A DNA stretch of 18,925 nt from the NCBI GenBank assembly GCA_036244855.1, contig BQKZ01001003.1, positions 58,021 to 76,945 on the forward strand. The letters are read 5' to 3'. Positions 1-9,664 of the stretch are shown one piece after another (position 1 is the first letter of the stretch; every line of letters begins with the position of its first letter). The notes under the pieces were generated by a model, which made no database searches, was not told the DNA's origin, and saw only the letters and a list, made by a program, of their open reading frames with translations. The DNA comes from Temnopleurus reevesii. Its lineage: Eukaryota; Echinodermata; Echinoidea; Temnopleuroida; Temnopleuridae. Made by a program: the position numbers and the translations under genes.

Positions 1-412
1 GGTGGGCAAAGGTATGACAAATAATATTTCAAATTCAACTTTTTTAGTACTTCAATTTGGACAAATCATGCTAAATTCACCAAAGTATTCTGAGCATTCA
101 ATACATTTTACGTCTTAACCACTCTAAGAACTGATTTTACGTTTCATATTTCTGCAGATTTAGATGTTGAGAAAATATTTTTAAAAAATGCAAATAATAA
201 TAATAATGGTGGCTACTAGTATAGAGCACAGGTCCATCTTATCGGTACTCATGGCGCTGAAAGCTTTACATTTCTACAATATCTGCAAAACCTACATGTA
301 GCTAAACAAAACATTTTTTGTGAAGAAGTCACGCTAAAATGCACAACAAAATCATTTCCTGCACTCAAAATCAAAATGAAATAAAAATAAAAATCAATAT
401 TCCAATGTAAAT
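1..412. other. Downstream flank of the minus-strand gene
   Basis: AT-rich sequence with an AAT microsatellite at about 190-205. On the minus strand this is either the 3' UTR or the next intron of the gene ending near 413-425. No canonical polyadenylation hexamer is present on that strand here. Confidence 0.4.
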
Positions 413-547
413 TCAATATCTTACTAGATGTCTCTCGAGCTGCACCCTGATGCTAGGGATACTGTGTGACGGTGCTTTCCAGCATTGTGTGAATGTAACA
501 GCTTCCTTCAGCCATGCTGTTACTTGCTCCAGATCATTGTTGAATAC
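413..547 (-). CDS. 3'-most visible exon of an unidentified minus-strand gene
   Basis: Read on the minus strand, a pyrimidine-rich acceptor ending in CAG (intron AG at 548-549) opens an exon in phase 0. It runs 44 codons to a TGA at 413-415. Seen: an amphipathic stretch with the core VTAWLKEAVTFTQCW, then a basic tail (VQLERHLVRY). The phase matches the donor of the exon at 4362-4754, so the two join as ...RNLWE then VFNNDLEQ. Two endings are possible. The stop at 413 could be the true C-terminus, or the exon could end at 425, where CTA is followed by GTAAGA, a good donor, again in phase 0. No AATAAA or ATTAAA is visible on the minus strand in 1-412, which slightly favours continuation beyond the window. 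The protein family is not recognised. The exon is well supported; its end is not. Confidence 0.6.
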   Translation of the reverse strand, partial: VFNNDLEQVTAWLKEAVTFTQCWKAPSHSIPSIRVQLERHLVRY

Positions 548-658
548 CTGAATCACAAAAAACAAAAGCAAATAATATACATTATTTCTTAACATGATCT
601 GATGAGTTGGTGGACATGACAAAGAGTGGAGATTAAAAGAATTGCAAGAACTTTGAAT

Positions 659-750
659 TGCGTTCTTTTACAATGACGGCCATTCGTCGATTCGGTGGTC
701 TGTAACATACGAGCGTTTTTAAGGCCTTATTGAACGTCTATTTATGACAC
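659..750 (+). repeat. Left terminal inverted repeat, outer part
   Basis: Imperfect inverted match to about 1525-1606. Conserved blocks are TGCGT at the tip, TTACAAT, ATTCGTC, GTGGTCTGTA, and a TAAGGCC core. Mismatches are spread through the arm, so the insertion is probably not recent. Confidence 0.7.
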
Positions 751-752
751 AA

Positions 753-1280
753 TTTGACGCAGTTTACAAATCCACTATTAAACAGCCTCAAAATGTTCTA
801 CTATTTAGGCAATTTCTTTGACGCCGTTTGCGATTCCACTAACGACGTCAAAGTGTACATACATGTATACATATGACACATTTTGACGCCATTTGCCGGA
901 TCCACGAACGACCTCAAAATGGTCAGTATAATAAAAGTGCGTCTTCTTGGACGCCGTTTGCGAATCCACGAACGGCATCAAAATGGTCAGTATAATAAAA
1001 GTGCGTCTTGGACGGACGCCGTTTGCGAATCCACGAACGGCCTCAAAATGGTCAGTATAATATAATTTTGTCTTCTAATTGCGTCTTCAGTATAATAGAA
1101 GTGCGTCTTCTTTGACGCCGTTTGCCGAATCCACGAACTGCAGAATCCACGAACGGCCTCAAAATGGTATATATAATATGCGGTTTCTTTGACGCCGTTG
1201 GTGAATCCACGAACAGCCTCAAAATATGGTTGGATTAATAAAATTGCGTTTTCGTTGACGCCGTTTGCTGATTTTGAGGT
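753..1280 (+). repeat. Left-arm array of the 36-bp CpG-rich unit (about 8 copies)
   Basis: Copies lie at about 753-792, 817-852, 882-918, 947-982, 1012-1047, 1111-1163, 1188-1223 and a truncated one at 1255-1280. Each begins TTTGACGCCGTTTGCGA and ends TCCACGAACGGCCTCAAA. Copies from 882 to about 1050 are spaced at 65 bp and share the spacer ATGGTCAGTATAATA, which indicates recent tandem amplification of a 65-bp composite. The copy at 1111 is longer because its middle (GAATCCACGAACTG-like) is duplicated, and the spacer at 1051-1110 also carries an internal duplication. Confidence 0.85.
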
Positions 1281-1293
1281 CATTATAGATTTG

Positions 1294-1493
1294 GAAACGC
1301 CGTCAAAGAAGTTGCGTTTTGTACATGGCGCCCTTTTCCCCTCAAAGGCCGTTAGTGGATTCGCAAACGGCGTCAAATAGGACGAATGTTATACAGACTA
1401 TTTTGAGGCCATTAGTGGTTTTGCAAACGGCGTCAAATATGCATACGTACTGGTTATTTTTAGGCCATTAGTGGATTCACAAACGGCGACATT
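1294..1493 (-). repeat. Right-arm array of the same unit in opposite orientation
   Basis: One half copy (about 1294-1307) and three fuller copies (about 1342-1377, 1402-1437, 1458-1493) run as the reverse complement of the left-arm unit, e.g. GGCCATTAGTGG followed by AAACGGCGTCAAA. Right-arm copies keep CCACTAACGG (read on the minus strand), like the outermost left copy at 817-852, whereas inner left copies carry CCACGAACGG. Confidence 0.8.
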
Positions 1494-1524
1494 TTGGTTT
1501 GTATATAAATATAATTCAAGTTTT

Positions 1525-1606
1525 ACAGACCAACTTATCGGCCTTTATAACGTTTGTATATACAGACCACATTAGTGACGAATCTCGTGATTGTAATAGT
1601 TACGCA
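1525..1606 (-). repeat. Right terminal inverted repeat, outer part
   Basis: Reverse complement partner of 659-750. Read inward it gives TGCGTAACTATTACAAT, ATTCGTC, GTGGTCTGTA and AAAGGCC. It is followed directly by TTGAATTG at 1607-1614, the putative target-site duplication. Confidence 0.7.
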
Positions 1607-1614
1607 TTGAATTG

Positions 1615-4361
1615 TAAAATATTAAACAGCTGAAATACATGCATGGAAAGACACCACAAACATGGTTCTCCAATCCAACTTGTAAAAAGTTCAATACTTT
1701 CTTGAATGTCTTTTAGTTAGTTTGTTTTATTACACTGTACATCGAAAGCCAGTTGTTGTGTAACCATGGCAATTGGTTTCATTCTCTATATGTTCCTCAC
1801 TTCCTTCATGGATAGTAGGATCCATGCTTCCTTGTTATCAAGAAAAGAATGCTTTGCCATTTATTCCTTTGTGTTTGCACAGGGCAACTCTCTACATAAA
1901 TTTACACTGTATCCCAAGTAATGCTCTCCCCATGCAGTATTGCTCTTTCATCTGAAAGCAATTTGCATTAAATATCAGAGAAAGTTTATTGAAATGTAGT
2001 TACTTTCAAATTGATCACACACGTGTATGAAAATACATTCTTTGCATTTTGTAACGTGAAGATTTGGGCAAGGTTTTATGAGTTACACGGAAGAAAATGT
2101 TCTAGATAGCCTATTAATCGGGTTGTAACAACCATGTGAATTTTCCTGAAAGTAAAATAAAAGGACAAACTTCAAAGATCATGGTATCAACACATCCCCC
2201 CAATTCCATACAATGTACATTGTATTCTTTTCTAAATACAATACATGTTTACATCTATATCAAATTACCTTCCAATATTTGTCCAAAACTGAATCTAAAC
2301 ACACTCTCATATCTTCCTCTGTGAGCCTATTCATATCTGTTTCAGTGAGATTAATCCACAAATTCTTCCAAGTTTCCTGTCACAACAAATATCATGTATA
2401 TTCCACATATTACTCCTTGATAAATCTCCACTTTGAATATTATAACCAATCTTCCTAGGAACACTCTGTGGTCAGTCGACTCTAAAACTTTAAGGAAGTT
2501 TATAAAATTAGTAGAACTTTCACTATGTAGTCAAACTTATTGTCCTGTCCGATTCCCTTTTTCTTACGACTTTCACTTTCCATTCATGTCCACATTTTTG
2601 TCGATGACTAACACTTTACACAAGGCCTGAACTAGTAGTACAGCGGAACACATGCAAGTGGATTTTGTCTGGCCCTAAAGCAAAGGGGGTCTTGATGAAA
2701 CACACGCACCTGCTATAGCCAATGAACGGGAAGCGATGAGGTTTCCAAAGCCCCGTTTCCAATACCCGAGCCCTATAGTAGGAGGACATCTGGTTTTAGG
2801 GAATAATTGCTATATCCTCTATAGTAAAATAGAGTTTGAGGGCAGCACAGTTTATGAGGGGCCAACTGGAAATAACGGAAATGCAGATGCTGGGAAACCT
2901 GTCATGGGCCGTATTCTATCTTTAAATCTCAAGACACTTGACATATTGGTCTTTGTAGATTGTTTTGACAACAGGTTGGTCCAAAATAAAGGAGTGCTCA
3001 TTTGCTTTTGTCTGCTTTTAATATAGCAGATTATGTACAAGATGCCTTTTATGGGTGAAGTGGGGTAAGTTGGGAAGTGGGGTTGATTTATAACTTTTGG
3101 AGATGGTATGACCATATTTTTCAACTTTGTATATCTGTAGTTTGAAATTTGTGTACCAACAATTTTATGAGGCAATATGACTCCTGCATATTTCTATTGG
3201 CATATCATCAACTACAAATTACTTGAATATTATCAACACTATTGTTATCATTCTTATAAATATACTTGTATTTATTGCCAGACTTTATTTCTTTACAAAG
3301 TACGTGTAATAGAACATGAATGCTGAGTTACAAATTAATAACAAAAAATTGTTTGAGCACCCTGTACCAGAGGACATCTGTGTCTTCACTGCAGGATATT
3401 AATGGACCCAGCAAGGTGCAGTGTTTTGGATGCTCCAGGAAAGCAGTGTTATCATAAGATCTTCTATTTCATACCCACCACTGTTTGAAAATATTAATAA
3501 ACGCTCTCGGTCTACCAGCAGGAGGAAGCTAGATTACTTTCTGGGTTGGCTGTTTGAAACGTCAAGTTGTTTATGAATGAGCGTCAGAGACAAAGCCACT
3601 CTTTGATAAATTTTCAACAATTTATTTAATAGCCAAAGACTCTCCACAAGCAGGGGCCAATTTTCCATTTTCTCCTGAAATGTAATTTATTTTAATAGGC
3701 CGACTACTGTATAACACTTTGGAACCTTGTCCACATTTTGTCAAAATATGTGGTTTATTTTCATCTCAATCTTTAAATTCCCTACAAATAAAATTTATTC
3801 ATGAATAATATGAATGGAATTAAAAATATATCAAATTAAAATTGTTAAAATGAACTACATACATGTAAGACCGATTATTATTTTTAAAAAATGATTTTAC
3901 AGCTGACTTTCGTTGAAATCTACGTTCTATTGTTAAAGGGCCCAATTCAGATTTTCCTAAACGAAAAATCTAAGCAATTGACTTCCAAATGGTACGATAA
4001 TGCCTTATGGTGGATTGTACTTTCCTTGAAAAGCAAGAAGACCAAATATTCATGATCAGTTATTATCATTTTCAAATCATTGCAAGAATTGAGTAAAGAA
4101 AAGGCCCATGAGTTTAATTTAGGTCTAAATTGAAGGAATTTGTAATTTCTCACCTCTAATTCCATCGTAGATATATTTCTGACGGATGATAGCACAGAAA
4201 TTATGAATCATACATCTACATGTCCTTCTTCATCTACAAGAGATATTCATGTATGGATGGTAGAAATATGAATCTCATTGTCTAAAACCAAGAGTAAACG
4301 CCTCATTCCTATCAAATATAAGTAATCCACCGATCATCAAGAAAATATGTGACCCACTCAC
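1615..4361. other. Intronic/intergenic sequence, no resolved gene
   Basis: Lies between two exons of the minus-strand gene, so most of it is probably intron. The part at 2640-3030 is less AT-rich and has open frames on both strands, but no splice pair or recognisable motif supports an exon. The part at 3355-3640 is also slightly more G+C-rich without a readable frame. Nothing else is supportable. Confidence 0.4.
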
Positions 4362-4754
4362 CTCCCAGAGATTGCGGTTGACATTGCTTGGTAATCTAGA
4401 GTAACTATGGCAACCGTTACTGCGTCCTGTCCCAGTTGATTTGGATGAAGGGGAAGGACTTGACCTCTTGTGGTTGAACCAAGTGTGACCTTTGCCTTGT
4501 TTGGCCTGTTCCATTTGCCTTGGAGGGGTGTCCTGCTTCCTTTTCTTCTTCAGTCTGGGTGACGATGATTTCTGCTTGGAACCGTTCTGTTTGTTGGATG
4601 AAGGTGAGAGAAAAGTTTGCCAGAAGTCCATTGAGGCAAACATCTTTGCATGGTAAGGTGGGTGGCTTCCAAAGATGATGACTTTGATGATTCCAACTTG
4701 AGATTGAAGAATTTTGAAGATTGGAGTACACTCAGAGATTAAATCTATTCCGAT
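4362..4754 (-). CDS. 393-bp internal exon with Ser/Lys-rich linker, unidentified protein
   Basis: This is the best exon in the window. The acceptor is a pyrimidine-rich tract ending TTTCAG (AG at 4755-4756). The donor is GGGAG followed by GTGAGTGG (GT at 4360-4361). The exon is exactly 131 codons, phase 0 at both ends, with no internal stop. The first ~50 residues look ordered (start IGIDLISECTPIFKILQSQ, later FGSHPPYHAKMFASMDFWQT). Residues ~52-115 are low-complexity and basic, rich in Ser, Lys, Gln and Pro, with two runs (KQKSSSPRLKKKRKQ; KRSSPSPSSK) that could be nuclear-localisation-like. The end (NVNRNLWE) runs in frame into the exon at 413-547. Inference: an ordered domain, a flexible linker, then a C-terminal helix. 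A nuclear protein is plausible, but the family is not identified. Confidence 0.72.
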
Positions 4755-5315
4755 CTGAAAGAACAAAGAAATATGTTGAAATCATTAGTATGCAGAATAC
4801 TAATTCTAAATAATGAAAATAATACTCAATATATTAACCCCAAACAACTTTTTTTTATTAATAGAAGTGTTGTGCTACATGTATATCAAAATGTCATCAA
4901 ATTTAGAAGCAAACATTTCAACAATGAACCTAAAATTACTCAGATATCCTGATGCTGCAAATGTGGCAATGTAAACTAAACCTGAATTAATGATTTAACA
5001 GGCGACTGCTATACATGTACATGTACAATACAAGTTTGCCGGTACAGAATTATTTGGGGAGGAAAAATATAAATGAATTACCATGTATAAAGAAGGAGTC
5101 ACACTGTGTTTTCATTATAAAATGAAAACAATTTGATGCACATGTATTGCCATCAAAACAATATAAAACAAACAATGTGAATAAAACATTTCAAAATACA
5201 GTATTCATCATGTTTACAAACAAAAACATTTTCATACAAATTACATGTAAGCTGATGGTCTACATATTGACATACATGTATCATTCATCATGCATGAAAG
5301 TACTATTTTCCTCAG
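4755..5315. other. AT-rich intron with TACATGTA clusters
   Basis: Contains palindromic TACATGTA/ACATGTAC repeats near 4876, 5010-5028, 5243 and 5274. No reading frame worth calling. Confidence 0.4.
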
Positions 5316-5458
5316 CATAAAACAATCTTGGATTATTGGCTGGGTTGAAAAGGCTTCCGTATTTCACACACGATATCACATATTTCGTCAAACGAGAAGC
5401 GACTGCACTTTGGCAGTACTTGAACCGAGGAAGGAGTGGGGGCTCTTTGCTTTCGCAG
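5316..5458 (+). CDS. Exon-like segment, strand and frame unresolved
   Basis: On the plus strand a pyrimidine-rich acceptor (ACTATTTTCCTCAG) and a good donor (TTCGCAG then GTAACA) enclose 143 bases: one base, 47 open codons (IKQSWIIGWVEKASVFH near the start, EPRKEWGLFAFA at the end), then one base. The composition is richer in G+C than its surroundings. However, a second plus frame and a minus frame (TKYVISCVKYGSLFNPANN) are also open and protein-like across the same bases, and a pyrimidine-rich acceptor exists on the minus strand near 5430. It may be a nested gene, an extra exon of the minus-strand gene, or a conserved repeat. Confidence 0.28.
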
Positions 5459-7387
5459 GTAACAAGCATGAAATCTGACAAGGTGGATGGATGGATGGCT
5501 CAAGAGAGAATCACATTAACTGGTCAACCTGAAAATAAAACGATGAGACCGTTGGGTGATAAAGCCATAATGAGACTCTGGACGAGATTGGGTGGCTTCT
5601 CCAGTCTGAGAATACATTTCTCATTGATCTATAATAAAAGAATAAATTTCTCATTGATGTATATCTGTATTTATCAATTAAAACATACACCTTTAGATCC
5701 GTTTTGGGAAAGATAACGCTTCAGATATTTACCTACTTTGTCAGCTGACGTAAAAATATCCCCATAATGTAGGTTTTCACTTGGCAAATTAGAGCACATG
5801 TTTTATTTATGTATGTAGTTTGTTTAAATAAAATGTAACCAATATCGAAACAAACATAACGCTGGCGTCCTTTTCCTCAACAGCAAACCGCCTCCAACGT
5901 CTGCTGGCGGTCCACTCCTCCACCGCTCCGTAGGAGTAACGGTTGGTTGGTATTTTCAAACTAAAATTTCAGTAATAACGACAAAATACACATTGTCATT
6001 AGACTGTTCACCCGTCCCAAGAGTTCCCACCACATGTTCCTCTTGCTTTTTTACCACAGATTTTTTGTCTGAATTGACTTAACCCATATTCTTACTTGAT
6101 TCCCATTCCTGTTTTTATTCCTGCTAGCTTAAAGCGAATATCGAGTACTTGCAAAAAACTTCAATTTGGAAAAATGAATGATTAAAATAATCTTATGTTA
6201 CAAACAAAGCACAACGTGACTTGTGTAGACAAGGGAAAACTAATATGATAACCTCAAACCGGTTAAAAGCGAAATTATGTCATTCTCCACGTGCTCTGTC
6301 CACTGCAGCAAACACAGGAAGCAGCGCGTGGGACATGTATAAAATCTGTCGGCCCGACATGGCCCAATTTTGACCCTTTATTTGCACATTTATCTGCCAT
6401 TATACATTTTCTTGCAAAACACTTTGGCACATATTATTTATTCATAGTTCTGAACATTCTTCTCACATTTTATGCGATTCTGTGAACATTTAAAAACAAT
6501 TTTTTAAACAAATACCAGAATATATCTTTAAATGAAGAAGTAAAAAATTGCAGCATACTGTAACTTCGGTTGTTTAATAATCTCATTGTTCTGATGATTT
6601 CTGTACCTGTTACTGTTATCTCTTGTATGCAATTCAGCATTGAGTCTGCCATGTGCAATTTTAATAAACCCTTTCAACTTTCAAGTTTTCAAGTTGAATA
6701 CTGTACATGTGTCCATGTGTACTGTAACTTTAGCTATCATTCTCAAATTTATAGTGTAATATGCCTAATTTGTTTGTAATCAATACTATTCTTGTTTCAA
6801 CCTTCACATAAATGTACACATACAGGCCTAATCCCTGGAAAAATACTTCTTTTATCTAAAAAAAAATCTTGAACGACAAAATCAGAACAATTTCCTAAGC
6901 TTAAAACTTTATACAGCATAGAAAAGCAAGTACACATACAGATCCACAACAAATAGAACATACTTTTATCAGTATCACTGACAGTAGGCATTACTGACCT
7001 TCCTCCAGTGTGTAAATAATAAATGACCAATTAACCAAAGGGATTACGTCATCACTGGATAAGTGGAACTAATATCTACACGTGTGTATACAGAAGCTAT
7101 CGATTATGTACCCTATACTTTGCATTGTCAGGAATTTCACATTGATGTTCACAAAAGCCTTTACGTACCCACGAACAAAACTAGAAATTGTCAATGGAAG
7201 TCTACATGGGCACATGAACAAATATCGCACAGCAATTTCAAGATGTGCGTGTGTTTCATTTACTGGGTCCTATCAAATCAACCTCCTGATTCAGAAGCCA
7301 GAATTGGCACACAATTGTGTACCCGAGGATTTTTAATCCCGCGATCATTTTGTTGGAAATTGATTTTCGTCAATTGGTCATCACATG
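5459..7387. other. Intronic sequence, mostly featureless
   Basis: A short GGAT-type microsatellite occurs at about 5481-5498. A small G+C-rich patch at 5865-5945 has two similar segments (GCTGGCGTCC, GCTGGCGGTCC), perhaps a repeat fragment. Another patch at 6285-6370 is G+C-richer. Open frames are short and lack splice or motif support. Confidence 0.35.
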
Positions 7388-7896
7388 AGTCAGGCTAATA
7401 TTGATTGGGTTCCGCTATACTCTATCCATCCCCTTGATTGCAAGGCTCTTATTTGATAAAAAAGGGAAGATCTCAGTCATAGCTTTTTCACCTGTCTTCA
7501 GTGGTCTTGGTTGTCACCTTTCACACAATAGTCAGTTCAAGTAATAAGTCAAAACCCTATAGATCCTTCTCATAGCTGTTTTTTTTTCTTCAACTTCTAA
7601 CTAGAAGAAATAGAAACCTAGTGCACTAGTAATTGAGGAAGATACTAATCAGATATACAGCTCTGAAACTAATAAATAAAGTAAAGAAAATAATGTGTTG
7701 CTGTTGAACTGAATGATTTTTTTTCTTAATCATGAAATGAATACAGAATAAAAAATAAAGGAAACAAAGAAAATTGACATTCAAACAATGCAACTAATTT
7801 CAATTGATGCTAATGAATGAAACTTTTTTAAAGAGCAGAGAACAAAAGCTTAAATTTACACCCTTCTCATGAGTTTAAATTACGTTATTCATAAAC
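7388..7896 (+). repeat. Tandem duplication, copy 1
   Basis: About 509 bp beginning AGTCAGGCTAATATTGATTG and ending near TTATTCATAAAC. It matches 7897-8433 in the same order along its whole length, including CCCCTTGATTGCAAGGCTCT, GTCTTCAGTGGTCTTGG and GAGCAGAGAACAAAAGCT. Copy 1 has a short extra segment near 7700-7725. No coding potential is seen. Confidence 0.88.
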
Positions 7897-8433
7897 AGTC
7901 AGGCTAATATTGATTGGTTCCCACTATACTTTATCCATCCCCTTGATTGCAAGGCTCTTTTGATAAAAAAAAAAAAGAAAAAAAAAAGAAGAAGATCTCA
8001 GTCATAGCTTTTTCACCTGTCTTCAGTGGTCTTGGTTGTCACCTTTTACACAAAAGACAGTATAAGTAATAAGTATAAAGAACACAGTCCTTTTTATATC
8101 AATTGATTCTTTTAAAGAATATCTAACTAGAAGTGAATAGAAATCTAGTGCATTAGTACATTGTATACTGTAAGGTTATAGACAATAATTGAGGAAGATA
8201 TTATTTAATCACATTTACAGCTATGAAACTAATAAACAAAGTAAAGAAAATTATGTGTTGGTATTAATCATGAAAAAAAATGCAGAATAAAAATAAAAGA
8301 AACAAAGAAAATTGAGATTCAAACAATGCAACTAATTTCAATTGATGCTAATGAATGAAACTTTTTTAAAGAGCAGAGAACAAAAGCTCAAATTTGTACC
8401 CTTCTCATGAATTCAAATTACTTTATTCATAAA
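7897..8433 (+). repeat. Tandem duplication, copy 2
   Basis: About 537 bp, directly adjoining copy 1 in the same orientation. It differs by scattered substitutions, an expanded A-rich tract at about 7967-7993, and an extra segment near 8156-8185. The abutting boundary suggests unequal exchange or replication slippage rather than two insertions. Confidence 0.88.
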
Positions 8434-8649
8434 TGATATTAAGCATTATATTATACGGTCTTGATGATTACAAGCATTTCACAATCTTTTTATCACAATT
8501 TTATGCATGTTGACCATTCACTTTTAAAAGTTACTTTAAAAACTTGAAACCATCTTGTGGCCTGATCCTGCGACATGAATACAAACGAGCAATACATCAC
8601 AGTGTATTATCTCTGTCATATTTTACGAGTCCTCGCAACGCTCTGCTCC
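8434..8649. other. AT-rich spacer
   Basis: No gene or repeat identified between the tandem duplication and the diverged repeat copy that follows. Confidence 0.35.
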
Positions 8650-8850
8650 TGTCGGGACGTGATAGATAAAGCGAACCTGGGAGACATAGCATCACATTGC
8701 CGGGTCTCGCTGCATTCTAATGATGCTTGTGTCTTATGCGCACCAGCAAATGCTCTCGACTCATATAAAGATAGTGCCTTGGGGGTGCTACGACACACTT
8801 TATCAGCATCATGGCAGCTATGCCCTCATGCACCTTCTTCCAGTAAAACA
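8650..8850 (+). repeat. Diverged dispersed repeat, copy A
   Basis: Collinear with 9665-9875: shared landmarks in order are GGGA(C)GTGAT, a CATCAC/TATCAC block, CTGCAT(T/C)CTAATGA, CTTGTGTCTT, CTTGGGG, ACGACA, ATCAG and a TGCAC end. Divergence is substantial, so this looks like an old repeat family or an old duplication. Confidence 0.6.
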
Positions 8851-8900
8851 TAAGGGATGGATGAAGAATATGAGAGGGCTTATAGTCCATTTGCATGCTT

Positions 8901-8924
8901 TTGCAGATATCTTTGCAGATATCT
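8901..8924 (+). repeat. Two perfect copies of a 12-bp tandem repeat
   Basis: TTGCAGATATCT is repeated twice without mismatch. Confidence 0.8.
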
Positions 8925-9308
8925 TTATGGTATCTGGTATCCGTCCCTAAAGACAGTGGTTTATTAACTTTTATCTATATTTATACCCCTTTTCCTATTA
9001 ATCAATATGGTCAAAGTTCTGCCCATTGAACCAGAGTGAAGAGTAATTAATGCAGATTATGTCTTTTTAAGGAGAATCATGCTCCACAGGTTCATCACCC
9101 TGATCACCAGGCTTTATCATATCTTCACACAATTGGCGGATTTACTTATATATTTAAATTTATGTGCGTTTAACGTAGTATTCCATAGACCGGTTGATAA
9201 CAATAAGACTACAATAATTGGAATCCAGTTTGCATACATTACTTGTTGCTATGTCGGGCAAGCCTCGCGCAAGCTTTCTGGTTGTCAAGAACAACCTTTG
9301 TGTTAGAG

Positions 9309-9401
9309 GTATGCATAAAATTTGCATCTACTATTGGAACCCACTATCAACGCCTCTAATAGACAAAATCAGAAATTGATGCATGCAAATTTTATGCATA
9401 C
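9309..9401. repeat. Perfect 19-bp inverted repeat with octamer motifs
   Basis: GTATGCATAAAATTTGCAT (9309-9327) is exactly complementary to 9383-9401, with a 55-bp spacer. Each arm contains the octamer ATGCAAAT in opposite orientation. Weaker complementarity (CTATT near 9330, AATAG near 9359) extends into the spacer. It could be a tiny inverted-repeat transposable element or a paired POU-type binding site. Confidence 0.75.
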
Positions 9402-9664
9402 GGGTCACACCACTTTTTATGTTGTTCTTATCAACCCCAAAACTTGTCTGAAGTTGGGCATACATATGAACATACCCTGTAACAACAACTAATGACTGCA
9501 AACTGGGTTCCAAGTAATTGAGCAAGTTTAATACCACGTAACTACAGCTGTATGTTTATTAGCAAGGAACAAACATACATTTTCCACAATTAGCTAACTG
9601 ACATATTGCAAGAGGGTGAACTTTTATATTTTTGCTCATAGACTGCAAAAGTCATTCTCCCCTC

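Larger units (their letters stand above)
659..1606. mobile_element. Foldback (long-TIR) DNA transposable element, non-autonomous
   Basis: Two inverted arms converge on a centre near 1290. Reading inward from each end, the arms share in order TGCGT, TTACAAT, ATTCGTC, GTGGTCTGTA, then AAGGCC, allowing some mismatches. Next come opposed arrays of a CpG-rich 36-bp unit. The element is flanked by the direct repeat TTGAAT (653-658 and 1607-1612); the match extends to 8 bp, TTGAATTG, if the end is placed two bases further in. No transposase is encoded: the small ORFs inside are translations of the repeat. Known: foldback elements with internal tandem repeats and heterogeneous arms occur in animals, including the TU elements of sea urchins and Galileo/FB of Drosophila. 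Superfamily not assigned; the 6-8 bp duplication is compatible with several cut-and-paste families. Confidence 0.78.

Noticed and set aside
883..1380. Small ORFs on both strands inside the repeat array
   Set aside because: They are translations of the 36-bp unit and its spacer; the peptide repeats follow the DNA repeats and no protein motif is present.
753..1493. CRISPR array
   Set aside because: The repeats are near-palindromic with similar spacers, reverse orientation mid-array and lie between transposon-like inverted ends in a eukaryotic context; no cas genes.
2736..3175. Overlapping plus- and minus-strand ORFs of about 100 residues
   Set aside because: No recognisable motif, no convincing splice sites and opposed overlapping frames; reported only as a less AT-rich patch.
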